A stretch of 7,603 bases of DNA from Clostridiaceae bacterium (lineage in GTDB: Bacteria; Bacillota; Clostridia; Oscillospirales; Acutalibacteraceae): positions 1-7,603 of the forward strand of contig JAEDIL010000087.1 of the NCBI GenBank assembly GCA_016292455.1, written 5' to 3'. A program made the translations under genes and the position numbers. The notes beneath the pieces are model-generated. The model worked only from the letters and a program-made list of their open reading frames with translations, was not told where the DNA came from and made no database searches. This document shows, one piece after another, positions 1-6,117 of this stretch; the first letter of the stretch is position 1, and the number at the start of each line of letters is the position of its first letter.

Positions 1-78
1 GACAGCTTCGGGCTGTACCTCTATTTTTTAGAATGCAGGGAATGTTCTGATAAAATTAAAAAAATTTTTTCACTTTTC

Positions 79-106
79 TTGACTTTGGCAAAAAAGTAAA
101 TACAAT
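79..106 (+). promoter_or_regulatory. Sigma-A-type promoter for the small-ORF unit
   Basis: TTGACT at 79-84 and TACAAT at 101-106 are separated by 16 bases. Each box matches five of six positions of the housekeeping consensus. A TATATA stretch follows the -10 box, so transcription would begin near 112-115 and leave a leader of about 135 nt before the first plausible start codon at 250. I see no convincing gene between 1 and 249. The promoter faces the 30-codon and 52-codon ORFs and is the only good promoter candidate in the left part of the window. It was found by eye, without scoring. Confidence 0.55.
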
Positions 107-148
107 ATATATAAAGACAAAAGCATACAACGAATGCGGATGCGAAGC

Positions 149-162
149 AAAAGTATACTTTT
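149..162. promoter_or_regulatory. Perfect 14-bp palindrome, possible operator
   Basis: AAAAGTATACTTTT reads identically on both strands. It lies about 40 bases downstream of the predicted transcription start, inside the untranslated leader. A symmetric AT-rich site in this position is typical of a binding site for a dimeric HTH repressor, and a double-HTH protein is encoded 600 bases away (779-1306). The link between the two is inference. Palindromes of this base composition also arise by chance in AT-rich DNA. Confidence 0.3.
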
Positions 163-249
163 TAGTATTTATATATAAATTCATAACGGCTCACAAAATC
201 TGCAGTGACACATGGTAATCGTCTTTTTTGATATTACAGGCGAATACAC

Positions 250-342
250 ATGACGAATGAAAACTTAACTAACGAACAACGATTTATAGATTTATTATTC
301 GCCTCACTAATTTTGAAAACAAAAAGTGAGGAATTTGAATGA
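250..342 (+). CDS. Small 30-residue ORF translationally coupled to the next gene
   Basis: ATG at 250 opens a 30-codon frame that ends with TGA at 340-342. The TGA overlaps the ATG at 339 of the following gene in an ATGA junction, a common sign of translational coupling. The peptide begins MTNENLTNEQRFIDLLF, with a polar start, a hydrophobic middle and an acidic end (KSEEFE). The ribosome binding site is weak: AGG at 238-240, nine bases from the start. The ribosome binding site of the next gene lies inside its last codons. It could be a true microprotein or a leader peptide that controls ribosome entry at 339. I do not recognise a family and infer no function. Confidence 0.4.
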   Translation: MTNENLTNEQRFIDLLFASLILKTKSEEFE

Positions 343-497
343 CGGCAGTTGTCTATATGCCAACAACAGAAAAGGGAATCGAAGAGCTGAAACGCAGAAC
401 CGCACAGGCTCATGCAAAATGCGTTGAATATAATCTGAATAAACTGAATTGTCCGAGAAAACAGAAAACGGAGATAATTGAATACATAAAACATTAA
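339..497 (+). CDS. Small basic protein, first of a paralogous pair (52 aa)
   Basis: The frame has 52 codons. GAGGA at 328-332 lies six bases before the ATG, a good ribosome binding site. The product begins MTAVVYMPTTEKGIEELKRR and continues with TAQAHAK, Y-x-LN and P-x-x-QKT-x-II motifs. Aligned without gaps to the protein at 643-828 it is identical at about 29 of 52 positions. That conservation supports real coding, and rules out the overlapping minus-strand frame at 234-515. The protein is short, basic and probably helical after an N-terminal beta-like segment (AVVYMP), with no signal peptide or membrane segment. Similar small proteins occur, to my recollection, in clostridial mobile elements, but I cannot name a family. 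The stop codon directly precedes a terminator hairpin. Confidence 0.7.
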   Translation: MTAVVYMPTTEKGIEELKRRTAQAHAKCVEYNLNKLNCPRKQKTEIIEYIKH

Positions 498-540
498 AAA
501 CAACCGGTCGTGCAAACCTTACGCATGACCGGTGTTTTAT
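497..540. terminator. Bidirectional intrinsic terminator
   Basis: The arms ACCGGTCGTGC (503-513) and GCATGACCGGT (523-533) form an 11-bp stem with one G-U pair and a nine-base loop. On the plus strand the stem runs into TGTTTTATT. On the minus strand it runs into TGTTTTTAATG. It therefore fits as terminator both for the plus-strand unit ending at 497 and for the minus-strand HTH gene ending at 779. Confidence 0.75.
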
Positions 541-642
541 TGGCTTTCGGTTATTGCTTTTGCGTATCTTTCATATTATTTACAGAAAGTCAGATTCACG
601 CTTGGAGAAAATGACTTTACTGTATGATAAGGGAGATATTTT

Positions 643-828
643 ATGAAAGCCATTGTATATCTGCCGAAAACCCAGGAGGGGATAAAAGAATTAGAACGAA
701 AAACAGCACAAGCTCACGCCAAAAGCGTTTCTTATTGCCTGAACAGAATCGCAGCACCGAAAGAGCAGAAAACAAAAATCATTCAGAACATAATTGACTC
801 ATATAACGTCTCAAAACCTCAAAATTGA
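643..828 (+). CDS. Small basic protein, second of a paralogous pair (61 aa)
   Basis: The frame has 61 codons, with GGGAGA at 631-636 six bases before the ATG. It is a paralogue of the protein at 339-497. Shared features are the A-x-VY-x-P start, G-I-x-EL-x-R, the invariant block TAQAHAK, V-x-Y-x-LN and P-x-x-QKT-x-II. It differs by an extra C-terminal tail, IIDSYNVSKPQN. Net charge is about +6 and no membrane segment is visible. An 11-codon frame at 611-646 (MTLLYDKGDIL) overlaps its start in an ATGA junction, echoing the arrangement before the first copy, but that frame is too short to call. No strong promoter is visible after the terminator at 497-540, so expression may depend on readthrough. 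Its last 50 bases overlap the end of the convergent HTH gene. Function unknown. Confidence 0.7.
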   Translation: MKAIVYLPKTQEGIKELERKTAQAHAKSVSYCLNRIAAPKEQKTKIIQNIIDSYNVSKPQN

Positions 829-1306
829 GGCGGGTGATCGTATCCTTTTCTTTTTCCCACCGTTTTACTGTGTTGCGGCTTACACCCAACATATTGGCAA
901 GCTGTTCTTGTGTGAAACCGTGTTGCTTGCGGAATGCTTTGATTTGTACGGCTTGTCCTTTTAAAAGGAAAGAATGATACTCATCAGCTAAAAGGTATGG
1001 ATCAATTCCATACAGCTGCGAAAGCTTTAAAATCAACCATAGAGATGAAAATCCATGCTCGGTACATTCGTATCGGGCATAGTTGTTTTCTGTACAGCCT
1101 AAATACTTTGCAACAGCGGCTTTGCTGAGTTGATTTTTCAGCCTGTAATATTTCAGCTTGTTCGGTTGCGTTAAGGCGGCGTCGGGAGTAGGGAAGCGTT
1201 CAAAATATTCCGTGTTCTGATGGCTTTTCTCATATTCATGCAAGTTGACTGTCTGAGAAAACAGAATACCGAAATGCATTTTGTCGTCGGTTTCTGTACA
1301 GATCAA
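779..1306 (-). CDS. Double helix-turn-helix (XRE-type) regulator, probably 5'-truncated
   Basis: This is a predicted cytoplasmic DNA-binding protein with two Cro/C1-type HTH domains. The first is at about residues 50-105 (LKYYRLKNQLSKAAVAKYLG then TENNYARYE). The second is at 117-168 (IKAFRKQHGFTQEQLANMLG then VSRNTVKRWE) and is the more canonical. The start given is a TTG at 1306 with only a weak GGA upstream. The frame stays open with protein-like content (KESIEQHGVPADDYLPQNWK) back to 1414, with no ATG, GTG or TTG in that stretch. The frame thus runs to the very edge of the sigK homology at 1410-1413. The simplest reading is that the true 5' end was cut off at the junction, or lies at the other end of a mobile element. 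It may regulate element genes. Its targets are unknown. Confidence 0.65.
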   Translation of the reverse strand: MICTETDDKMHFGILFSQTVNLHEYEKSHQNTEYFERFPTPDAALTQPNKLKYYRLKNQLSKAAVAKYLGCTENNYARYECTEHGFSSLWLILKLSQLYGIDPYLLADEYHSFLLKGQAVQIKAFRKQHGFTQEQLANMLGVSRNTVKRWEKEKDTITRLNFEVLRRYMSQLCSE

Positions 1307-1395
1307 AGTAAGTCCGTTTTCGTAATTTTTAAGTAATTTCCAGTTTTGGGGAAGATAATCATCAGCAGGAACACCGTGTTGTTCGATTGATTCCT

Positions 1396-1740
1396 TTATG
1401 TGTATATAGCATTTTCAATACATCTTGCCGCATAAGTTGCAAGGCGCGTTCCTTTTTCGCTGTTAAAAGAGTCGATCGCTTTTATCAGACCTATTGTTCC
1501 TATTGATATTAAGTCTTCCTGTTCAAGCGAGGCAGAATAATACTTTTTGATGATATGCGCAACAAGGCGCAGGTTGTGCTCAATCAGCTTTTCCCGTGCA
1601 GCGCTGCTGCCCTCATGCATTTCATTAAGCAATCTTCTTTCCTCGGCGGCTGAGAGCGGTTTCGGAAAAGAGCTTCCGTCACTAAGGTGGAGAAACGCAA
1701 ACACAAGATTTTTCAGAACCATTTTGACAAGTTCAAACAT
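1396..1740 (-). CDS. sigK: RNA polymerase sigma-K factor, N-terminal half (sigK interrupted)
   Basis: The 114-residue product matches the first half of pro-sigma-K, the late mother-cell sigma factor of sporulation, from memory of the B. subtilis protein. Residues 1-20 are a hydrophobic pro-sequence (VKMVLKNLVFAFLHL) like the one removed by SpoIVFB. FPKPLS, EERRLL and LIEHNLRLVAHIIKKY (region 2.1) follow. EDLISIGTIGLIKAID and GTRLATYAARCIEN (region 2.2-2.3) complete the match. The rest of region 2 and regions 3 and 4 are absent, so this half alone should not read promoters. The match stops after Asn110 and AIYT plus a stop follows. I chose ATG 1740 over the upstream TTG at 1758 because AAGGG (1748-1752) lies seven bases before it. 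The conserved frame shows no decay, which favours a functional split gene over an old pseudogene. Sigma-E is a less good match. Confidence 0.85.
   Translation of the reverse strand: MFELVKMVLKNLVFAFLHLSDGSSFPKPLSAAEERRLLNEMHEGSSAAREKLIEHNLRLVAHIIKKYYSASLEQEDLISIGTIGLIKAIDSFNSEKGTRLATYAARCIENAIYT
1405..1416 (-). other. Junction of sigK with foreign DNA; candidate skin-type attachment site
   Basis: Read on the minus strand, the codons are GAA AAT GCT ATA (Glu-Asn-Ala-Ile), where intact sigma-K has Glu-Asn-Glu-Ile. Homology ends after AATG (1410-1413). The skin element of B. subtilis recombines, as I recall, at the pentamer AATGA in exactly these Asn-Glu codons. Here only AATG of it is kept. 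The unrelated HTH frame is open from the first bases past the junction. This supports a site-specific recombination joint, but the partner joint is not in the window. Confidence 0.55.
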
Positions 1741-1756
1741 AAACTCACCCTTCAAC

Positions 1757-1788
1757 AAAAAATACCGACCGCATATTACGATCGGTAT
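1757..1788 (-). terminator. Intrinsic terminator after carB
   Basis: On the minus strand ATACCGATC (1780-1788) pairs with GGTCGGTAT (1762-1770) in a 9-bp stem with one T-G pair and a nine-base loop. A run of six T (1757-1762) follows. It lies about 95 bases after the carB stop and should end the ABC-argF-carA-carB transcript. The sigK ribosome binding site begins only four bases after the T-run. Any sigK promoter must therefore sit upstream of the hairpin or inside it, or sigK relies on readthrough. Confidence 0.7.
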
Positions 1789-1877
1789 ATTTCTATGAGC
1801 AAATTCATCAACATAGTATCTCGCCGCGTCTGCTCATTACAGTTCTTAAACACAAACTGCTCCTGCGACAGCTTCAA
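1776..1877 (-). CDS. Possible 33-residue ORF between carB and sigK
   Basis: After the carB TGA the same frame stays open for 35 more codons and ends at a TAA inside the terminator hairpin. With a TTG start at 1875-1877 it would encode 33 residues containing QEQFVFKNCNEQTRRD and the hydrophobic segment MLMNLLIEIY. There is no good ribosome binding site, and an open run of this length is not improbable by chance. It is listed because the sequence looks protein-like and would otherwise leave the 143-base gap undescribed. I recognise no family. Confidence 0.2.
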   Translation of the reverse strand: MKLSQEQFVFKNCNEQTRRDTMLMNLLIEIYRS

Positions 1878-1883
1878 CCGTCG

Positions 1884-4800
1884 TCATCCGTTGATATTTA
1901 TAAGCTTGGTTGTTTGCTGTGAGTAGCAAGCAGCAATGACATCTGCAAGGGCAAGCGCCGTATCTATTGATGTCATGCATGGAATTTTCAGACTCATGGC
2001 TTTTCTGTGAAGCTGTCTGAAATCGCCTACACTGGTATCCATAACAGCCCCGGTATATACAATGTAATTTATAAGACCTTTATCAATGAAATCATAGATG
2101 TCATCGGATTCCCAAACATTATGCGCCGTGATTACATCCATTCCCCTTTCACGGATAGCCTTTGCCGTATCGGGAGTGGCATACAATGTTACACCCAGGT
2201 CGGTGAACTTTTCTGCCAAAGAAATGGCGTCTGAATAATCATAGTCCTCGACGGATATGAGTATCCCGCCTTTTTCTTTTTTCTTAATTACGCTCACATC
2301 TATTCCGGCGGCGGTAAGTCCTTTGTACAAAGCTTCGGTTTTTGTTCTGCCGATTCCGAGAACCTCTCCGGTTGACTTCATTTCGGGACCCATAATGGAG
2401 TTTGCATCATACAGCTTTTCAAAGCTGAAAACGGGAACCTTGACAGCATAGTATTTTGATTTTTCGGCAAGTCCCGTGCTGTACCCCATATCAGAAAGAC
2501 TCTCACCAAGCATTGCTCTGCTTGCCAGTTCAACCATTGGAATACCGGTTACCTTACTGATATACGGAACGGTTCTGCTCGCTCTGGGATTCACCTCAAT
2601 GACATAAAGCTTTCCGCCCTCAACCAGATACTGAATATTCACAATTCCTTTTGTTCCGAGACCTCTTGCAATTTCAACAGAAGTTTTTACAACCTTATTG
2701 CTCATTGCATCGCTGAGGTTATATGGCGGGTAAACAGCAATGGAATCACCCGAATGGATACCTGCCCGCTCCACATGCTCCATTATGCCGGGAATAAGCA
2801 CGGTATTCCCGTCGGAAATGCAATCAACTTCCAGCTCTGTGCCGGGCATATATTTATCCACGAGAACGGAGTTTGAAATTCCGGAAGAAAGAATAATTCC
2901 CATAAACGCTTTCACATCTTCCTTATTTCTTGCAACACTCATTCCCTGACCGCCTATAACATAAGAAGGTCTGAGCAACACAGGGAAGCCGAGTATTTTT
3001 GCGGCTATGAGCGCCTCCTCCACCGTATTGACGGAAACCGCTTTCGGTCTTGAAATTCCGATAGATTCAAGGAAAGCATCAAACTTTTCTCTGTCCTCCG
3101 CAATATCAATACCCTCTGCAGAAGTTCCGAGAATGTTCACTCCCTTTTCAACCAGGTAGCCTGTCAGATTGATTGCAGTTTGTCCGCCGAATGCCACAAC
3201 AACACCTATCGGCTTTTCAACTTCGATAACATTCATTACATCCTCGGGCGTCAGCGGCTCAAAGTACAGTCTGTCGGCTGTATCGTAGTCAGTCGAAACG
3301 GTTTCCGGATTGTTATTTACGATTACAACATCGTATCCGAGTTTTCTGAGTGTCCACACGCAATGAACACAGCTGTAATCAAATTCAATTCCCTGACCGA
3401 TTCTGATAGGTCCGGAGCCCAATACCATGACGACGGGTTTTCCGCTTCTCTTAAAAGCTCTCGCCTCGCAATGTTTATCGCAGCAGGAATAAAAATACGG
3501 TGTTCTGGCTTCAAATTCCGCCGCACATGTGTCAACCATTTTATAACTGTACTTGAAGTCAGGCAACGACTCCCAGCCCGTAATTCTTTTGATTGCTTTA
3601 TCGGAATACCCGTATTTCTTTGCTTTCAGATAAAGCTTTTCTTCAAAGGTGCTGTCTGAAAGCTCTTTTTCAAAATCTGCAAGGTTTTTCAGCTTATTTA
3701 TGAAAAACAAATCTATTTTTGTTATTTCATTTATGACATCGGGAGATATGCCGCTTTTCAGCGCTTCAAAGACGGTGAAGATTCGCATATCGTCAACATT
3801 TTTCAGACGAAGCATTATGTCATCAACACAAGGAGCGTTAAGATTGAGCGTGTCCATTTTAATCTCAACTCCGCGGACGGCCTTCATCAGCGCCTCTTCA
3901 AAGCACTGACCGATTGCCATAACCTCGCCGGTTGCTTTCATCTGAGTTCCGAGCTCGCGCTTTGAGCCGACAAACTTATCAAAAGGCCATTTGGGGAATT
4001 TCACCACAACATAGTCAAGTGCAGGCTCAAAGCAGGCACAGGTTTTGCCTGTTATTTCGTTTTGTATTTCATCCAATGTGTAACCGAGGGATAAAAGCGT
4101 TGATATTTTTGCAATAGGATACCCCGTTGCTTTTGAGGCAAGAGCCGAAGAACGGGACACCCTGGGATTTACTTCAATTACCGCATACTCAAAGCTGTCG
4201 GGATTGAGCGCAAACTGACAGTTGCATCCGCCGACAATATTCAATGCCGAAATCATATTGATGGACGCACTTCTCAGCATCTGAAATTCTTTGTCCGACA
4301 GAGTTAATGTCGGAGCCACAACTATTGAGTCGCCTGTATGTACGCCTACCGGATCCACATTTTCCATTGAACATACTGCAATGGCATTGCCCTGAGAATC
4401 CCGGATTGTTTCAAATTCAATTTCTTTCCATCCGGCTATGCTTTTTTCAATCAGAATCTGAGAAATTGGCGAAAGGTCAAGACCGTTTTTAGCAATTTTC
4501 ACAAAATCCTCTTCCGACTCTGCAATTCCGCCGCCCGAGCCGCCCAATGTAAACGCCGGGCGGACGATTACGGGAAAGCCTATTTTCTTTGCGGCATCAA
4601 CTGCCTCGTCAAGATTTTCGGCAATCTCCGACGGTACGCAGGGTTGGCCGATTTTCAGCATCAGATTGCGAAAAAGTTCTCTGTCTTCCGCCTGTTTTAT
4701 GGAATTTACATCGGTTCCCAACAGCTTAACTCCGTATTTATCCAACACACCCTTTTCACAAAGCTGCATGGAAACCGTAAGTCCCGTCTGACCGCCGAGT

Positions 4801-5066
4801 CCCGCCAGCAATCCGTCGGGGCGTTCCTTTTCAATAATCCTCTCAATGGTTTCACAACTCAGCGGTTCAAGATAAATCTCGTCTGCCAGGTACTGATCGG
4901 TCATAATTGTTGCCGGGTTTGAATTAACAAGAACAACGTTTATGCCCTCTTTTTTCAAGATGCGACACGCCTGCGCTCCTGCATAGTCAAATTCCGCTGC
5001 CTGACCGATGACTATTGGGCCGGAACCTATTACAATGACTTTTTTTATACTGTTGTTTTTAGGCAT
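1884..5066 (-). CDS. carB: Carbamoyl-phosphate synthase large subunit
   Basis: CarB makes carbamoyl phosphate from bicarbonate, ammonia (channelled from CarA) and two ATP, for arginine and pyrimidine synthesis. At 1060 residues it is full length (E. coli about 1073). The two homologous ATP-grasp halves are clear. The carboxyphosphate half has GSGPIVIGQAAEFDYAG (14-30), GLGGQTGLT (89-97) and IEVNPRVSRSSALASK (297-312). An oligomerisation region covers about 400-545. The carbamoyl-phosphate half has GSGPIRIGQGIEFDY (550-564), FGGQTAINL (626-634) and IEVNPRASRTVPYISK (823-838). The C-terminal methylglyoxal-synthase-like regulatory domain (about 930-1060) is divergent: the lysine that helps bind UMP in E. 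coli (Lys993) aligns by eye to His982. The ATG overlaps the carA stop by eight bases. Its AAAGGAG (5073-5079), six bases before the start, lies within carA codons. Confidence 0.97.
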   Translation of the reverse strand: MPKNNSIKKVIVIGSGPIVIGQAAEFDYAGAQACRILKKEGINVVLVNSNPATIMTDQYLADEIYLEPLSCETIERIIEKERPDGLLAGLGGQTGLTVSMQLCEKGVLDKYGVKLLGTDVNSIKQAEDRELFRNLMLKIGQPCVPSEIAENLDEAVDAAKKIGFPVIVRPAFTLGGSGGGIAESEEDFVKIAKNGLDLSPISQILIEKSIAGWKEIEFETIRDSQGNAIAVCSMENVDPVGVHTGDSIVVAPTLTLSDKEFQMLRSASINMISALNIVGGCNCQFALNPDSFEYAVIEVNPRVSRSSALASKATGYPIAKISTLLSLGYTLDEIQNEITGKTCACFEPALDYVVVKFPKWPFDKFVGSKRELGTQMKATGEVMAIGQCFEEALMKAVRGVEIKMDTLNLNAPCVDDIMLRLKNVDDMRIFTVFEALKSGISPDVINEITKIDLFFINKLKNLADFEKELSDSTFEEKLYLKAKKYGYSDKAIKRITGWESLPDFKYSYKMVDTCAAEFEARTPYFYSCCDKHCEARAFKRSGKPVVMVLGSGPIRIGQGIEFDYSCVHCVWTLRKLGYDVVIVNNNPETVSTDYDTADRLYFEPLTPEDVMNVIEVEKPIGVVVAFGGQTAINLTGYLVEKGVNILGTSAEGIDIAEDREKFDAFLESIGISRPKAVSVNTVEEALIAAKILGFPVLLRPSYVIGGQGMSVARNKEDVKAFMGIILSSGISNSVLVDKYMPGTELEVDCISDGNTVLIPGIMEHVERAGIHSGDSIAVYPPYNLSDAMSNKVVKTSVEIARGLGTKGIVNIQYLVEGGKLYVIEVNPRASRTVPYISKVTGIPMVELASRAMLGESLSDMGYSTGLAEKSKYYAVKVPVFSFEKLYDANSIMGPEMKSTGEVLGIGRTKTEALYKGLTAAGIDVSVIKKKEKGGILISVEDYDYSDAISLAEKFTDLGVTLYATPDTAKAIRERGMDVITAHNVWESDDIYDFIDKGLINYIVYTGAVMDTSVGDFRQLHRKAMSLKIPCMTSIDTALALADVIAACYSQQTTKLINING

Positions 5067-6117
5067 TTTCGGCTCCTTTCATCATATTGATAAACCTGTC
5101 AAACAAAAACGATGTATCCTTTGGTCCCGAGGAAGCTTCCGGATGAAACTGAACAGAAAAAGCATTTTCGTAATCAATACCTTCACAGCTTCCGTCATTT
5201 GCATTGATAAAACGCACCGTACCGTTATGGACGGTTTCACCCACAACGGCATATCCGTGATTCTGACTTGACATATATGTTCTGTTCAGAATTAAATCAC
5301 TGACGGGCTGGTTTGCACCTCGATGGCCGTATTTCATTTTTACGGTTTTCGCACCTTGTGATATTGCCATCATCTGATGTCCGAGACAAATTCCGAACAT
5401 GGGAATTTGCCCGAAAAGCTTACTGATTTCCTCAATTTCTTCCGTATTATCGGACGGGTCTCCCGGACCGTTCGACAGCATTACGCCGTCAAAGCCACCT
5501 TCAAGAATTGTTTCCGACTTCACATTATGAGGAAACACCGTGACGCAGCAGTTTCTTTTTAACAGTTCTTCCGATATACTCTTCTTTGCTCCGTAATCAA
5601 TCAATGCCACATTATATGACTTGTCCGACGATGAAAGCAGTATCGGTTGCTTTGTGCTGACAGTTTTTACCGCGTTGCACACTCTGTATTGCTTAATGCT
5701 TTCTGTATCCGCAACGGGTGAATCGGATATTGTTGCGTTCATGACGCCGTATTCACGGGTTATCTTTGTGAGATACCTGGTATCTATACCGCATATTCCG
5801 GGAATACCGTTTTCCTTTAAAAAGGAGTCCAGCGTTTTTTGCGTTCTGAAGTTTGACGGTTCACAGCAGTATTCTCTGACAACATAACCGCGGACAAAGC
5901 TTTTTCCCTCAAAATCGTCGGGAATAATGCCGTAGTTACCTATCATGGGAAATGTTTGCATTACGATTTGCCCGCAGTAGCTGGGGTCGGTTAATGTTTC
6001 GATATAGCCGCACATATTGGTTGTAAAGACAAGCTCGCCCACTGTTTCACAATGGGCGCCGAATGCCTCTCCTTCAAGCACTTCACCGTTTTCAAGTATC
6101 AAATATCGCTTTTTCAT
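5059..6117 (-). CDS. carA: Carbamoyl-phosphate synthase small subunit (glutamine amidotransferase)
   Basis: CarA hydrolyses glutamine and passes ammonia to CarB in the cytoplasmic synthase complex. At 352 residues it is slightly shorter than E. coli CarA (about 382). The N-terminal CPSase small-chain domain covers about 1-160, with TDPSYCGQIV, IGNYGI and IDTRYLTK. The class I glutamine amidotransferase domain covers about 167-350. It has SNGPGDP (215-221), the nucleophile elbow FGICLGHQ with Cys244, KYGHRGANQPV and QNHGYAV. The rest of the catalytic triad is His325 and Glu327 in FHPEAS. The usual FNTSMTGYQE segment reads FTTNMCGYIE here, a modest variation. The ATG overlaps the argF stop as ATGA, and AGGTGA precedes it, so translation is probably coupled. 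Together with carB it could serve both the arginine and pyrimidine pathways. The argF neighbour points to arginine. Confidence 0.97.
   Translation of the reverse strand: MKKRYLILENGEVLEGEAFGAHCETVGELVFTTNMCGYIETLTDPSYCGQIVMQTFPMIGNYGIIPDDFEGKSFVRGYVVREYCCEPSNFRTQKTLDSFLKENGIPGICGIDTRYLTKITREYGVMNATISDSPVADTESIKQYRVCNAVKTVSTKQPILLSSSDKSYNVALIDYGAKKSISEELLKRNCCVTVFPHNVKSETILEGGFDGVMLSNGPGDPSDNTEEIEEISKLFGQIPMFGICLGHQMMAISQGAKTVKMKYGHRGANQPVSDLILNRTYMSSQNHGYAVVGETVHNGTVRFINANDGSCEGIDYENAFSVQFHPEASSGPKDTSFLFDRFINMMKGAENA

Noticed and set aside
2..29. Small hairpin ACAGC-TTCGG-GCTGT followed by a T-run
   Set aside because: The stem has only five base pairs and the T-run begins seven bases after it. 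This is too weak for an intrinsic terminator.
1..99. Open frame from the window edge to TAA at 97-99
   Set aside because: Thirty-two codons without a visible start, in AT-rich DNA that also holds the -35 box of the promoter at 79. I cannot tell a gene tail from chance.
212..253. 13-codon frame (MVIVFFDITGEYT) overlapping the ATG at 250
   Set aside because: It has no ribosome binding site and is too short. The ATGA overlap alone is not enough.
234..515. 93-codon minus-strand frame
   Set aside because: It is antisense to the 30-codon and 52-codon plus-strand ORFs. The plus strand has ribosome binding sites and a conserved paralogue, while this frame has none and a low-complexity hydrophobic product.
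817..830. Inverted repeat CCTCAA-AA-TTGAGG as a terminator
   Set aside because: The two-base loop is too small for a hairpin and there is no T-run. It also lies within two coding ends.
1..1410. C-terminal half of sigK (spoIIIC-like) or a recombinase gene
   Set aside because: I looked for region 4 motifs and serine or tyrosine recombinase motifs on both strands and found none in the window.
3180..3659. 159-codon plus-strand frame inside carB
   Set aside because: It is a shadow of the carB coding sequence, with no ribosome binding site or recognisable domain.
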